Assembly (NCBI GenBank): GCA_964345475.1
Contig: CAYFQW010000017.1
Coordinates: 1-21,859 of the forward strand
Length of the DNA: 21,859 bases
Reading direction: 5' to 3'
Source of the DNA: WRIS01 sp964345475
Lineage (GTDB): Bacteria > Actinomycetota > Coriobacteriia > Coriobacteriales > Eggerthellaceae
Shown here: positions 1 through 7,348 of the stretch, in pieces
How positions within the stretch are numbered: the first letter of the stretch is position 1
Layout: every line of letters begins with the position of its first letter
Notes under the pieces: generated by a model
Told to the model about the DNA's origin: nothing
Databases searched by the model: none
The model's input: the letters and a program-made list of their open reading frames with translations, nothing else
Position numbers and translations under genes: made by a program

Positions 1-40
1 CTGGTACAATCGGAGCCACAAAAACGCGAGAAAGCAAAGT

Positions 41-1470
41 ATGAGTTTCCTGAAATTAATAAAACCAAGCTACCTTGGATTGATGACAGTGCATATGTGG
101 ATATACTGCACCGTGCACCGTCCCATCAACACTGGTGGCGTCTCTATCATGACGATTATGTACGTGTTCCTCTCCCTGTATCTTTTTTGCCTTGCTTGGC
201 TTGCCCACAAACAAAAACTAGGAAGCAAGGCAAGGGGGACCATGGATGTCCTCACTCTTGCTTTTATGGTGCCCTCTACCCTCTTCCTGACGTTTCCCCT
301 CCCCTTCACTGGCTCTCTTACCACCATTATCGGATCCGCATTAGGCGGCATAGGGATAGGCTGGCTGTATATGCGGTGGGGGGAATTTTATTCAAAACTT
401 GAAATTCTCCAAGCAGCACCTTTGATTTTTCTCACAATGGCTCTTGGCTCTTTAGGCAAAACCATTATCGATCTGCTCCCTGCAGGAGGGGCAACAACAA
501 TCCTTATCTGCCTCCCCTTTGCCTCTCTTTACCTTGTTGCACAGGCCCAAAAAACGTCTCCTTCACATGTACCTGCCTCCCTGTATTACAACGCACGCAC
601 TATTAGGTCACTCTGGCGTCTGGCTTTAGGTATAGCTGTCTACAGCTTCGTGGTAGGTCTACTGCAGTCCATGCCCCTTGAAATGCCTCCGGCAGCCTAC
701 GAACCCATGGTGTTTGCCCATCATGGAGGAGAAATCCTTATTGCGCTGGCATTTTTTTACTGGGTTGCCTTCTTTAAGCGAGGGCTTAACTTCAGCCGCA
801 CTTGGAGAATTATCCTTCTTCTTATGGCCACCGCCCTTATTTTTGCCTCCCAACTAGGGGAATTCATTGGCGGGTATTTTTATGTCATAATTGGAATTGC
901 CCAAACTGTACTCATCATCCTGCTCTTCTTGGCCTTGGCTGATATTGCGCGCCATAGCGTCTATCCTGCAATAACAATATTCGCCGTAGGCTGGATTGCT
1001 TACTCCCTTCCTTTTCCTTTGGGGGATATTGTTGGTTCCTCCCTTCAAGGTATTGAGTCGGACGCCTCTCTCATTATGTCGATTATCGTGTGGATTTTAG
1101 TTATTGTAAGCATGTTCTTCCTTGACGAAAGAGCTGTTGACAAGCAACCTATTTTTCCTGAGCTTAATGACGTAGGTGACGATGATGCCTCAGCCCAGAG
1201 AATCGGGGCAATCCAGGATTCATTGGACAAGCTCGATACCGCCGATACTTTGAACTTACGCTGCTCTTTGCTCGCTGAAGAATGTAAGCTCACGCCGCGC
1301 GAACATGAGGTGTTGGAACTTTTAGTACGCGGACGCTCGAAGGTGTACATTGCGGAAGCTTTTTTGTATCCGAAAACACCGTGAGAGGGCATGTGAAAAG
1401 GCTCTACACAAAGTTGGACGTTCACAGCAAGCAAGGATTGATTGACCGTGTAGAATCTGTTGAAACGTAA
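41..1470 (+). pseudogene. Membrane-anchored LuxR-family transcriptional regulator, frameshifted near the C-terminus
   Basis: The N-terminal ~370 residues are a chain of about 12 hydrophobic segments resembling a transporter fold. A LuxR-type HTH follows, starting at LTPREHEVLELLVRGRS. This architecture is common in Eggerthellaceae, where such regulators often sit near respiratory or redox genes. The frame stops at 1382-1384 in the middle of the HTH. From about 1366 the next frame continues with SENTVRGHVKRLYTKLDVHS and ends at TAA 1468-1470, which is exactly the missing recognition helix and tail. The break is at the six-T run 1360-1365: a seventh T would read AEAFFVSENTV and restore a 476-aa protein. 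The start at 41 has a weak GAGAAAG upstream; the frame is open to the window edge, but the residues after 41 fit the family N-terminus. Likely membrane sensing coupled to DNA binding; the ligand is unknown. The EetA-like gene begins 36 nt downstream. Confidence 0.85.
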
Positions 1471-1506
1471 TCACTTGCGCTGCCTATACTCCTAGGGAAA
1501 CATGGT

Positions 1507-2046
1507 ATGACCGAACCACAAAATATAAATAATAAAGAATACGTCCTGAAGACGAAGCCTTCTGCGGCACCAGACGAGCAACAGCGGACACAGGAATCGA
1601 ATATTAAGAAACAGGGCAAGGGCCCCTCTTCAAGCCAAGCCTTCGACAAGCAAGGAAAGAAGGGGGCTCTGCCCAGCATCATTATTGTTACTGCAATCGT
1701 AGTGGTGTCCCTTGTTGCACTTATCGGCATTAATATATACACTACGCAAAATGCAGGAAGCTACCGCGAAGCAGTGGTCTATGATGGAGACGGTGGCGTA
1801 CACCATTTTCCCCTTGATGAAGACGGCGTTCATCTCATTACAAGCTCGTATGGAGAAAACACAGTAGAGATACAGGACGGCACCGTGCGTGTGACCAAAG
1901 CCGACTGCGCTAATCAAATCTGTGTCGAAACGGCTCCTATCAGCCAAAATGGCGAAACCATCGTATGCCTTCCGCACAAGCTCTATGTAACGATAGCAGA
2001 TTCGAAAGATGATTCTGGTCCCTCCGTCGATGCCGTTGCCAGTTAA
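1507..2046 (+). CDS. NusG domain II-containing membrane-anchored protein (EetA-like)
   Basis: A 179-aa protein with three parts: a charged, low-complexity N-terminal tail (about 1-52), one membrane segment (about 54-78, rich in I/V/A) and an extracytosolic NusG domain II (about 85-165). The domain carries its cysteine pattern CANQIC followed by CLPH. AGGG at 1494-1497 lies 9 nt before the ATG. Small NusG-II proteins of this kind are recurrent neighbours of EetB/Gx-type membrane proteins and ApbE in flavin-based extracellular electron transfer loci, and I believe Listeria EetA belongs to this type. Here the EetB-like and ApbE genes lie about 8 kb away on the same strand. The molecular role is not established. 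The domain call is fairly firm; the EetA assignment is inference from domain type and theme. Confidence 0.75.
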   Translation: MTEPQNINNKEYVLKTKPSAAPDEQQRTQESNIKKQGKGPSSSQAFDKQGKKGALPSIIIVTAIVVVSLVALIGINIYTTQNAGSYREAVVYDGDGGVHHFPLDEDGVHLITSSYGENTVEIQDGTVRVTKADCANQICVETAPISQNGETIVCLPHKLYVTIADSKDDSGPSVDAVAS

Positions 2047-2221
2047 GGTGCATGCCGCAGATTGAAAAGACCTCATATTCTTTACCTGCCATAGCGCTCG
2101 ATATATGCTATCCTATCGTACCGTAGCGCTTAGGTATCTGCCTGACAGCAGTGATGGAAGAAAAGCGTCTTGGAACACTCATGATAGAAGGTGTTTGACG
2201 GAACATAAGCGCATTATATGC

Positions 2222-2309
2222 GGAGGAATGGCCGAGTGGCTGAAGGCGGCAGTCTTGAAAACTGTTGTACCGCGAGGTACCGTGGGTTCAAATCCTACTT
2301 CCTCCGCCA
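2222..2309 (+). tRNA. tRNA-Ser (anticodon UGA)
   Basis: An 88-nt gene with acceptor stem GGAGGAA (2222-2228) pairing with TTCCTCC (2299-2305), discriminator G and an encoded CCA at 2307-2309. The anticodon stem-loop CAGT-CTTGAAA-ACTG gives anticodon TGA, reading UCA/UCG serine codons. A long variable arm (TTGTACCGCGAGGTACC region) marks a class II tRNA, and the T-arm contains GGGTTCAAATCC. All elements were read directly. Confidence 0.97.
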
Positions 2310-2321
2310 GACTAGTTTTGC

Positions 2322-2380
2322 ACTATCTTCATGATGAGTCTATATCTTTGTTGAAGCCAAGGTAGTCCTTTATTTTTTTT
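2322..2380 (+). terminator. Possible terminator after tRNA-Ser
   Basis: ACTATCTT (2322-2329) can pair with AAGGTAGT (2359-2366) with one G-U pair. An alternative inner pairing is CTTCA with TGAAG. The structure is followed by a T-rich tract ending in eight Ts (2373-2380). The large loop makes this a weak call. Confidence 0.35.
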
Positions 2381-2509
2381 CAGTCCCCATGCTGAATTAA
2401 TGCCTACGAACTCTAGGCTTTTGCCTCTTGCCGTTGCAAATGCAAAACGAGAGAAGCCCTACCTGTAGTATCCTTGTCTTGATATTCGGTTCAAGCGTCA
2501 AGGAGCAAG

Positions 2510-3367
2510 ATGGTCCCCTTCGTACCTCAATTCATACCTAATCTTTTACAAGTCGCCCCCTTCGTCATAGCCTTTTCTATCCTTTGCGCGAAACCCTTAC
2601 GGAAATACGCAGGGGCTTTTTATCTTGTTGTTGCCATAGCCGTATGCGCGGTAAGTTGGCCCAGTCTGGCGAGACTCGTGCTTCAAGACTCCGTCCCCAA
2701 CTTTGTAGCCTCTTACGATGAAGGCCTCCTTCTTCTCAGAAGCTCGTTTGCTCCACTTGAGTTACTGATTCAGCTGTTGACTTCCGCTTATACGGGTGTT
2801 TGCCTATACCTCATCGTCATGTTTATAGGCTGTTTCGAAAAAACGCCCCTCGTAAAAAAGCTCTTCTCAATCCGCTCCGAGATTTCTGTACTAGGCGGAA
2901 TTATCATACTGGGTCATGTGGTTCGTACCATAAGCTTTACATTTCTTTTTTTAAATGAAACTTGGGTGGAACTATGGGGCCACCCAGCAGCTGAATATAT
3001 GTTTGTGGCTGCAGTAATTATAGGACCTCTCCTCACTATATGTTTTTTCATTCCATGGCTTACTTCGTTCAAGGCAATCCGGCGAAGAATGAAGCATCGT
3101 ACTTGGAAAAAAACGCAGATTTTAGCCTACCCCTTTATGGCTCTTATGGTCGCGCAAGGATTTTTCCTCGCCCTCGGCCATGCGCTTTATGGATATCCCT
3201 TCGACAGCTCGCCTCTTAGCACGACGATTGCGCTTGACCCTCAGTCTTGGATGACATTTTTTGCTCAAGAAGTTGCGACTGCCTGGATGTACGTACTCCT
3301 GGGTGTCTCATATTTGGTACTCCGTCTGAGAAAACGAGCTCAAGACAAGAAAGAGAAGCCGGCATAA
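2510..3367 (+). CDS. Multi-pass membrane protein, ferric-reductase-like (probable heme-binding)
   Basis: A 285-aa protein with about seven hydrophobic segments and a basic cytosolic tail (RLRKRAQDKKEK). SD AAGGAG lies 5 nt before the ATG. Two features resemble the ferric-reductase-like (FRD/MsrQ-type) membrane domain: a helix IRSEISVLGGIIILGHVVR with His136 after an amphipathic stretch, and WKKTQILAYPF followed by ALGHALYG with His224. The family binds heme between transmembrane helices and moves electrons across the membrane. Residues 136 and 224 are the best heme-ligand candidates; His158 is another. It is a single gene lying between tRNA-Ser and a Crp/Fnr regulator. No NAD(P)H or flavin domain is attached, so a partner would be needed. 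The assignment is pattern-based; a purely structural hypothetical membrane protein remains possible. Confidence 0.5.
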   Translation: MVPFVPQFIPNLLQVAPFVIAFSILCAKPLRKYAGAFYLVVAIAVCAVSWPSLARLVLQDSVPNFVASYDEGLLLLRSSFAPLELLIQLLTSAYTGVCLYLIVMFIGCFEKTPLVKKLFSIRSEISVLGGIIILGHVVRTISFTFLFLNETWVELWGHPAAEYMFVAAVIIGPLLTICFFIPWLTSFKAIRRRMKHRTWKKTQILAYPFMALMVAQGFFLALGHALYGYPFDSSPLSTTIALDPQSWMTFFAQEVATAWMYVLLGVSYLVLRLRKRAQDKKEKPA

Positions 3368-3496
3368 GAGCACGGGAGCCTTGAAGTGAAGGAACGAAGC
3401 AGCAAGCCTGAATTACCCCGTTTATCAGAATTCTTCGTGTAAGAAGAAAACTCGTACTATACTAAGGTCAGAATATTCATGGTTTACAAGCTGGGT

Positions 3497-3520
3497 TTCG
3501 TATGATTGGATTCGTATGAT
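3497..3520 (+). repeat. 10-bp direct repeat at the Crp/Fnr start codon
   Basis: TTCGTATGAT occurs at 3497-3506 and again at 3511-3520 (period 14 nt); the second copy contains the start codon at 3516. The ATG in the first copy (3502) leads to a stop after five codons. This could be coincidence, a small duplication or a binding site; nothing further supports a role. Confidence 0.45.
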
Positions 3521-4213
3521 GAACAAAGCAAACCACCCTATGGATCTAAGGGTTGAGAACGTGCCTCTTCTGGAAGGCATTTCCTCAGACAAGCTACATT
3601 CGGTATTACGATGCATCAATGCCCGCATGATCCATTTCAAAAAAGGCGATCTTCTTTCAAGTCGATATCGAACAGATGACCTCAACCGTTACTTGGTAGG
3701 GGGAGAGGCTTCTTGCATCAAATACGATACCCATGGCATAAAATCCATTCTGTACACTGTTTATCCTAATTCCGTTATAACGAGCGATCTGCTTTCACTT
3801 GCGGAAGAGCATACGCCGGTAGAAATTGTTGCGGATTCCGACTGCACGGTCCTTGAGTTTTGTTTTTCCTCTGAGGCTGATCTCTGCAGTTGCTGCATAA
3901 AGTATATCGACCGTATTCGCAGCAACCTCGTAGCCTCGCTTGCCGCCACTAATGCAGACTTGTTCAAGCGATTAGACATACTAGCCAATCGTTCGATTCA
4001 AGAAAAATATTAGCCTACCTGCAAGAACAATCACTCCAAGCCAATTCTTCCTCCTTCAGCATCCACCTCAATCGTCAAGAACTGGCTGATTATTTATATA
4101 TCGAACGCAGTGCTCTCTGTCGCGAGCTCAGCAAAATGCAAAAGAATGGGGTCGTTTTCTATAAGAAAAATTATTTTTCTTTGTCTGAAAAATATTCTCC
4201 AAAAGTTCTTTAG
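3516..4213 (+). pseudogene. Crp/Fnr-family transcriptional regulator, frameshifted before the HTH
   Basis: The first frame (3516-4013) encodes the cyclic-nucleotide-type effector domain (LLEGISSDKLHSVLRCI, then FKKGDLL and later beta strands) and the start of the dimer helix. It ends prematurely at TAG 4011. The next frame continues seamlessly from about 4006 with KILAYLQEQSLQA, then the HTH segment LNRQELADYLYIERSALCRE, and ends at TAG 4211-4213. One extra A in the run 4003-4007 restores a 232-aa protein, the usual family size. The effector domain holds six cysteines, clustered around DLCSCC, but the pattern does not match the FNR iron-sulfur arrangement closely enough to claim a cluster. 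The position upstream of metal-uptake remnants suggests it once controlled that locus. Start choice is 3516 or 3519; the SD is weak (TTGGA). Confidence 0.85.
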
Positions 4214-4346
4214 CCTCTGTTCTCCTGAAGAGCACTCTATATTGTAAGCGTGGTTTCTAGCAATTTCCTCTGAATCTCGTAGGGAGCTGCACCGGCGTCA
4301 CTTTAACTACGTCCCCTTTTTGAGCACCTCTGTCTCCGATGGGAAG

Positions 4347-4385
4347 AAGTAATCAGCCCCCGGCTACGCCGGGGGATGATTACTT
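4347..4385 (+). repeat. Near-perfect 39-nt hairpin at the broken end of the ABC ATPase gene
   Basis: The left arm AAGTAATCAGCCCCCGGC (4347-4364) and right arm GCCGGGGGATGATTACTT (4368-4385) form an 18-bp stem with one G-A mismatch and a 3-nt loop. No T tract follows. The reading frame of the downstream ATPase is homologous to its family only from about 4389 and is blocked by TGA 4377-4379 inside the right arm. The hairpin therefore sits precisely at a recombination or insertion junction. GC-rich hairpins of this form occur at the ends of IS200/IS605-family elements and as REP-type repeats; which applies here cannot be settled. The 133 nt before it (4214-4346) has only short open frames of about 30 codons that I do not recognise. 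Confidence 0.7.
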
Positions 4386-4394
4386 ATCGATGTC

Positions 4395-4961
4395 GTGGTC
4401 ATGGGCTCCATATCTCAAGCTGATTTCTTTTCTGGCCCGTCGCGCGATGCCTTTGATGATGCTGGCGAACTTCTAGATCTTCTGGGGATATCGTATCTAC
4501 GCGATCGTGTGTACACCGAAATCAGTGGCGGGGAGCGCCAGATGGTTCTCATTGCCCGGGCGCTCATGCAAAATCCCGCTTTCCTCATGATGGATGAGCC
4601 GACGTCCAGTCTTGACTTCGGCAACCAAATGCGTGTTCTTTCTCAAATCTGCGCCTTGTCCCAGCGCGGAGTAGGAATCATCATGACCTCGCACTTTCCT
4701 GATCACGCTTATTTGTGTTGCGATAAAGCAGCTATCATGAGTCGCACCGAGCCATTCAAGGTGGACGATGTCGACACTATCGTGACGGAAAGTGCCCTCA
4801 AAGACGCATATAACATTCCTGTAAAGATAACCTCTATTGAGGTTCCCGAGCACCCAGATGGCGCAGTAACGACGTGCGTCCCGCTTCTGAAAACAAAATC
4901 CAACCCGTGCCCCTGCGAAGATATCGTAGCGCACACATCGCGTAAAGGAAGAGCCGTATGA
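4395..4961 (+). pseudogene. ABC transporter ATP-binding protein (iron-siderophore/heme/B12 type), N-terminus missing
   Basis: The 188 residues match the C-terminal two thirds of FecE/FepC-type ATPases. They include the signature ISGGERQ (43-49), Walker B LMMDEP with SSLD, and switch histidine MTSHFPDHA. Walker A and the Q-loop, normally in the first ~85 residues, are absent, so the product cannot hydrolyse ATP on its own. Family-like sequence begins around DVVVMGS at 4389, immediately after the 39-nt hairpin; GTG 4395 is only the first usable start codon and has no SD of its own. The stop overlaps the next gene by 4 nt (ATGA at 4958), an operonic arrangement surviving from the intact locus. 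The cognate permease is not found in the window. Confidence 0.85.
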
Positions 4962-6036
4962 AAAAAGTAAGCGGCCCAGAAAATTTGCTTGATCTTGCCG
5001 AATTGTGTTTGGATCTCGCCTGCTCCGCCAACAATGTGCCGAACGTTGAGAGAATTGGCTTTGTCTCTCACTGGGCAATAGTTGAACTTTCTGATGGCAG
5101 GGCGGGGCGCGCCTTTGTGTTTAACGGCCCGCACGCCGTATACGGAGCTCTTGATTTTGAAGGGATGAGGGCTAAGCGAGAACTCATCGGTCTTCCGGTA
5201 GACGAAGCCTTTACTCTGCTGTCTGAAGAGGATTGCGCGGATGCAGCCGCAACCTCCCTTAACCACAGTCTCATTCTCGCATTAATAAACTCTCTTTCGA
5301 GTGAGCTGAATATGGCGAGCAACCTAAGGGAGAGGGGGTTTGATATGGGAGAAAGCTCCGACGTATCGTTTTTCCGCCCTGACGACAATGTCGTGCTTAT
5401 TGGCGCNNNNNNNNNNNNNNNNNNNNNNNNNNNNNNNNNNNNNNNNNNNNNNNNNNNNNNNNNNNNNNNNNNNNNNNNNNNNNNNNNNNNNNNNNNNNNN
5501 NNNNNNAAAGCTCCGACGTATCGTTTTTCCGCCCTGACGACAATGTCGTGCTTATTGGCGCCGGCATGTTGCTGAAGGAAGCATCCTCTCTCTGTTCGTC
5601 CGTCGATGTACTCGACATGCGTCCGCGAGCTTCACTACAAAGCCTTTTGTTGGATGCCGATGGGGAGCGCTATGGCCCAGCGAACGTGAGATTCCACAGC
5701 CAAGAAAAAACCCAGGATCTCTTGGCACAAGCAGACGTGATTGGCATCACAGGATGCACGCTTGTAAATGAAAGCATGTTTGAAATAGCAAACATGCCCC
5801 GAAAAGCACGAGAATTCATTGCCTTTGGCCCCTCTGCACAGGCCCCTATGGAGCTCTTTGAGCAGATGGGCTTCACAAAAGTCGTAACTAGCCGCATCGT
5901 TCGTGCCACTGTCTTCATGGATAGTGTTTTGGCTGGTTTTCAAGCGCCCAAAACACATAACGGAACTGAAGACTATCTTGTATGCATCTCGAGCAATACA
6001 GGTATTAAAGGGGAGGAGGCCTTCGATTCCTTCTAG
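4958..6036 (+). CDS. DUF4213/DUF364 protein (putative heavy-metal chelation), interrupted by a scaffold gap
   Basis: The N-terminal part (LLDLAELCLDLACSANN to about residue 90) fits DUF4213, and the C-terminal Rossmann-like half (VVLIGAGMLLKEA, ADVIGITGCTLVN, EFIAFGPSAQ) fits DUF364. These proteins are recurrent neighbours of iron-chelate or cobalamin ABC transporters and are thought to handle metal or a metal complex; the reaction is unknown. A 100-N gap (5407-5506) falls inside. The 55 bases before it are repeated exactly after it, and removing the gap plus one copy (155 nt) joins both halves in frame as LIGAGMLL, giving a 307-aa protein. The gene is therefore probably intact in the organism. 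SD AAGGAAG precedes the ATG, and the start overlaps the ATPase stop by 4 nt. Confidence 0.8.
5352..5561. other. Assembly gap (100 N, 5407-5506) with identical 55-bp flanks
   Basis: Bases 5352-5406 and 5507-5561 are identical over 55 nt. The same flank length occurs at the second gap (16525-16734). This is the pattern of two contig ends sharing a k-mer overlap that a scaffolder joined with a fixed 100-N spacer. The duplication is not biological. Confidence 0.95.
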
Positions 6037-6147
6037 TCAAAGGCAAGTTCTATCACACAAGAGGCACCGCATCGCGTTTAAAAAACTCACGCAAGAAAGA
6101 TGAACCCCAGGAGTATGTAAAAAGGAAAAAGAAAGGATGTTTGCGCT

Positions 6148-7242
6148 ATGGTAGAAAAAATCAAACCTATGAGCCGCCGTAACTTTGTTGAACTCATGCT
6201 CGTTTCCGGACTGAGCGCCACGGGAGTCATGAGCTTAGGTGCCTGTTCAAACAAGGAGGAAGAGAGCCCCAAAACCGACTTAGACGAGACAACAAACCAA
6301 GCCCCAGAAGAAGTCTCGAATGTCGTCATCGATGCAAAAGGAAATGAGTTTGTTATACCAGAAAAAGTTGACCGGGTTGCAATCACCTGCCAGGGAGGTA
6401 CCACCCATGAGGTAGCAATCTTCGGTGGGCCTGACAAAATTGTTGCCCAGCCATCTATGGAGAAGTTCCCCCACCTTTTAAAGATGTATCCGCAGTTTAA
6501 AGAAGTTGTGAATGCAGGCTCGTTTGACGATCTCAATATCGAGGCCCTCGTTGCGCAAGAGCCCGATGTAGCATTAGTAGGAGTGAGCTCTGATAAGGGC
6601 AATGCCCAAATAGCCGATGTCGGTATCCCTACCTATGTAATGCTCATAGGCTGGGCTGCTGTCGACACGCTTAAACAAGAGTTTTTGAATGTTGGAAAAA
6701 TTTTCGACAACGAGAAAAAAGCACAGGAGCTTGTCACGTATTGGGATGACATGCTCGGTGAATTAGAGCGCAGGGTTGCAACAATTCCTGAGGACGAGAG
6801 AAAGAAGGTCTATTACCTGAGTGGTGCCGACATAACACAGGCCAACACCGGAGACTGGGGTCGTACTTGGATTGACGTAATCGGTGCTGACTTTGCTGTT
6901 CCGGAGACAGATCTCAACGGTGATGTGTCGGTAGAAAAAGCATTGGAATGGGATCCAGATTTGATCGTAATACAAGGCGGCAACGATTTGAATGAGCTGT
7001 ACGCATCCGAGCAGGTACAGGACATGCAAGCTATCAAAAATAAGGAGGTCTATTCAGCACCTATCGCCGGTTTCTGGTAAGATCGTCCCAGCCCTGAAGC
7101 TATCCTCGGCTTTCTTTGGCTAGCTCAAACCGTGTACCCAGATTATATGGGTGATATTGATCTGCAATCAGAAACCGAAAATTTCTTTAAAACATTCTAC
7201 GGCTACAGCATTTCAGAGGAAGAATATCTTTCGTTTTTCTAA
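6148..7242 (+). pseudogene. Metal-chelate ABC transporter substrate-binding lipoprotein with an in-frame stop
   Basis: The N-terminus has a Tat-type motif SRRNF (9-13), a hydrophobic stretch and a lipobox ending LGAC (Cys33), so a Tat-exported lipoprotein is expected. The rest is a periplasmic-binding fold of the iron-siderophore/heme/B12 class (FecB/BtuF type; KVDRVAITCQGG, EALVAQEPDVALVG, WDPDLIVIQGG). TAA at 7078-7080 interrupts it after GFW. The same frame continues for 53 codons with DRPSPEAILGFLWLAQTVYP and SISEEEYLSFF to TAA 7240-7242. These residues are typical of the family's C-terminus, so this is a nonsense change, not a frameshift. A single base change from a Tyr codon would explain it. 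The full product would be about 364 aa. SD AAAGGA lies 11 nt before ATG 6148. It belongs with the ATPase and DUF364 genes. Confidence 0.88.
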
Positions 7243-7283
7243 AAGGCTCGAAACTCGAGACGAGATGTTTTAGTTTTTTAATC

Positions 7284-7326
7284 CCGACGCAAAGGCAGAA
7301 TCCTCACGGCATCGTCTTTGCGTCGG
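7284..7326. repeat. 11-bp inverted repeat between convergent genes
   Basis: CCGACGCAAAG (7284-7294) is the exact reverse complement of CTTTGCGTCGG (7316-7326), with 21 nt between. It lies between the 3' ends of the binding-protein gene (plus) and citrate synthase (minus). Neither strand has a T tract directly after the stem; a six-T run (7274-7279) lies before it on the plus strand. It may be a terminator without a tail or an RNA 3'-end structure. Confidence 0.5.
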
Positions 7327-7348
7327 CTACACCAGCAGAAATACCTTC

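Noticed and set aside
2195..2219. TTGACG / TTATAT promoter for tRNA-Ser
   Set aside because: The spacer is 13 nt and the start point would fall inside the tRNA.
2105..2365. 86-codon plus-strand open frame
   Set aside because: It runs straight through tRNA-Ser and has no recognisable domain.
4497..5266. Minus-strand open frames of 185-193 codons
   Set aside because: They are antisense shadows of the ABC ATPase and DUF364 genes, without recognisable domains.
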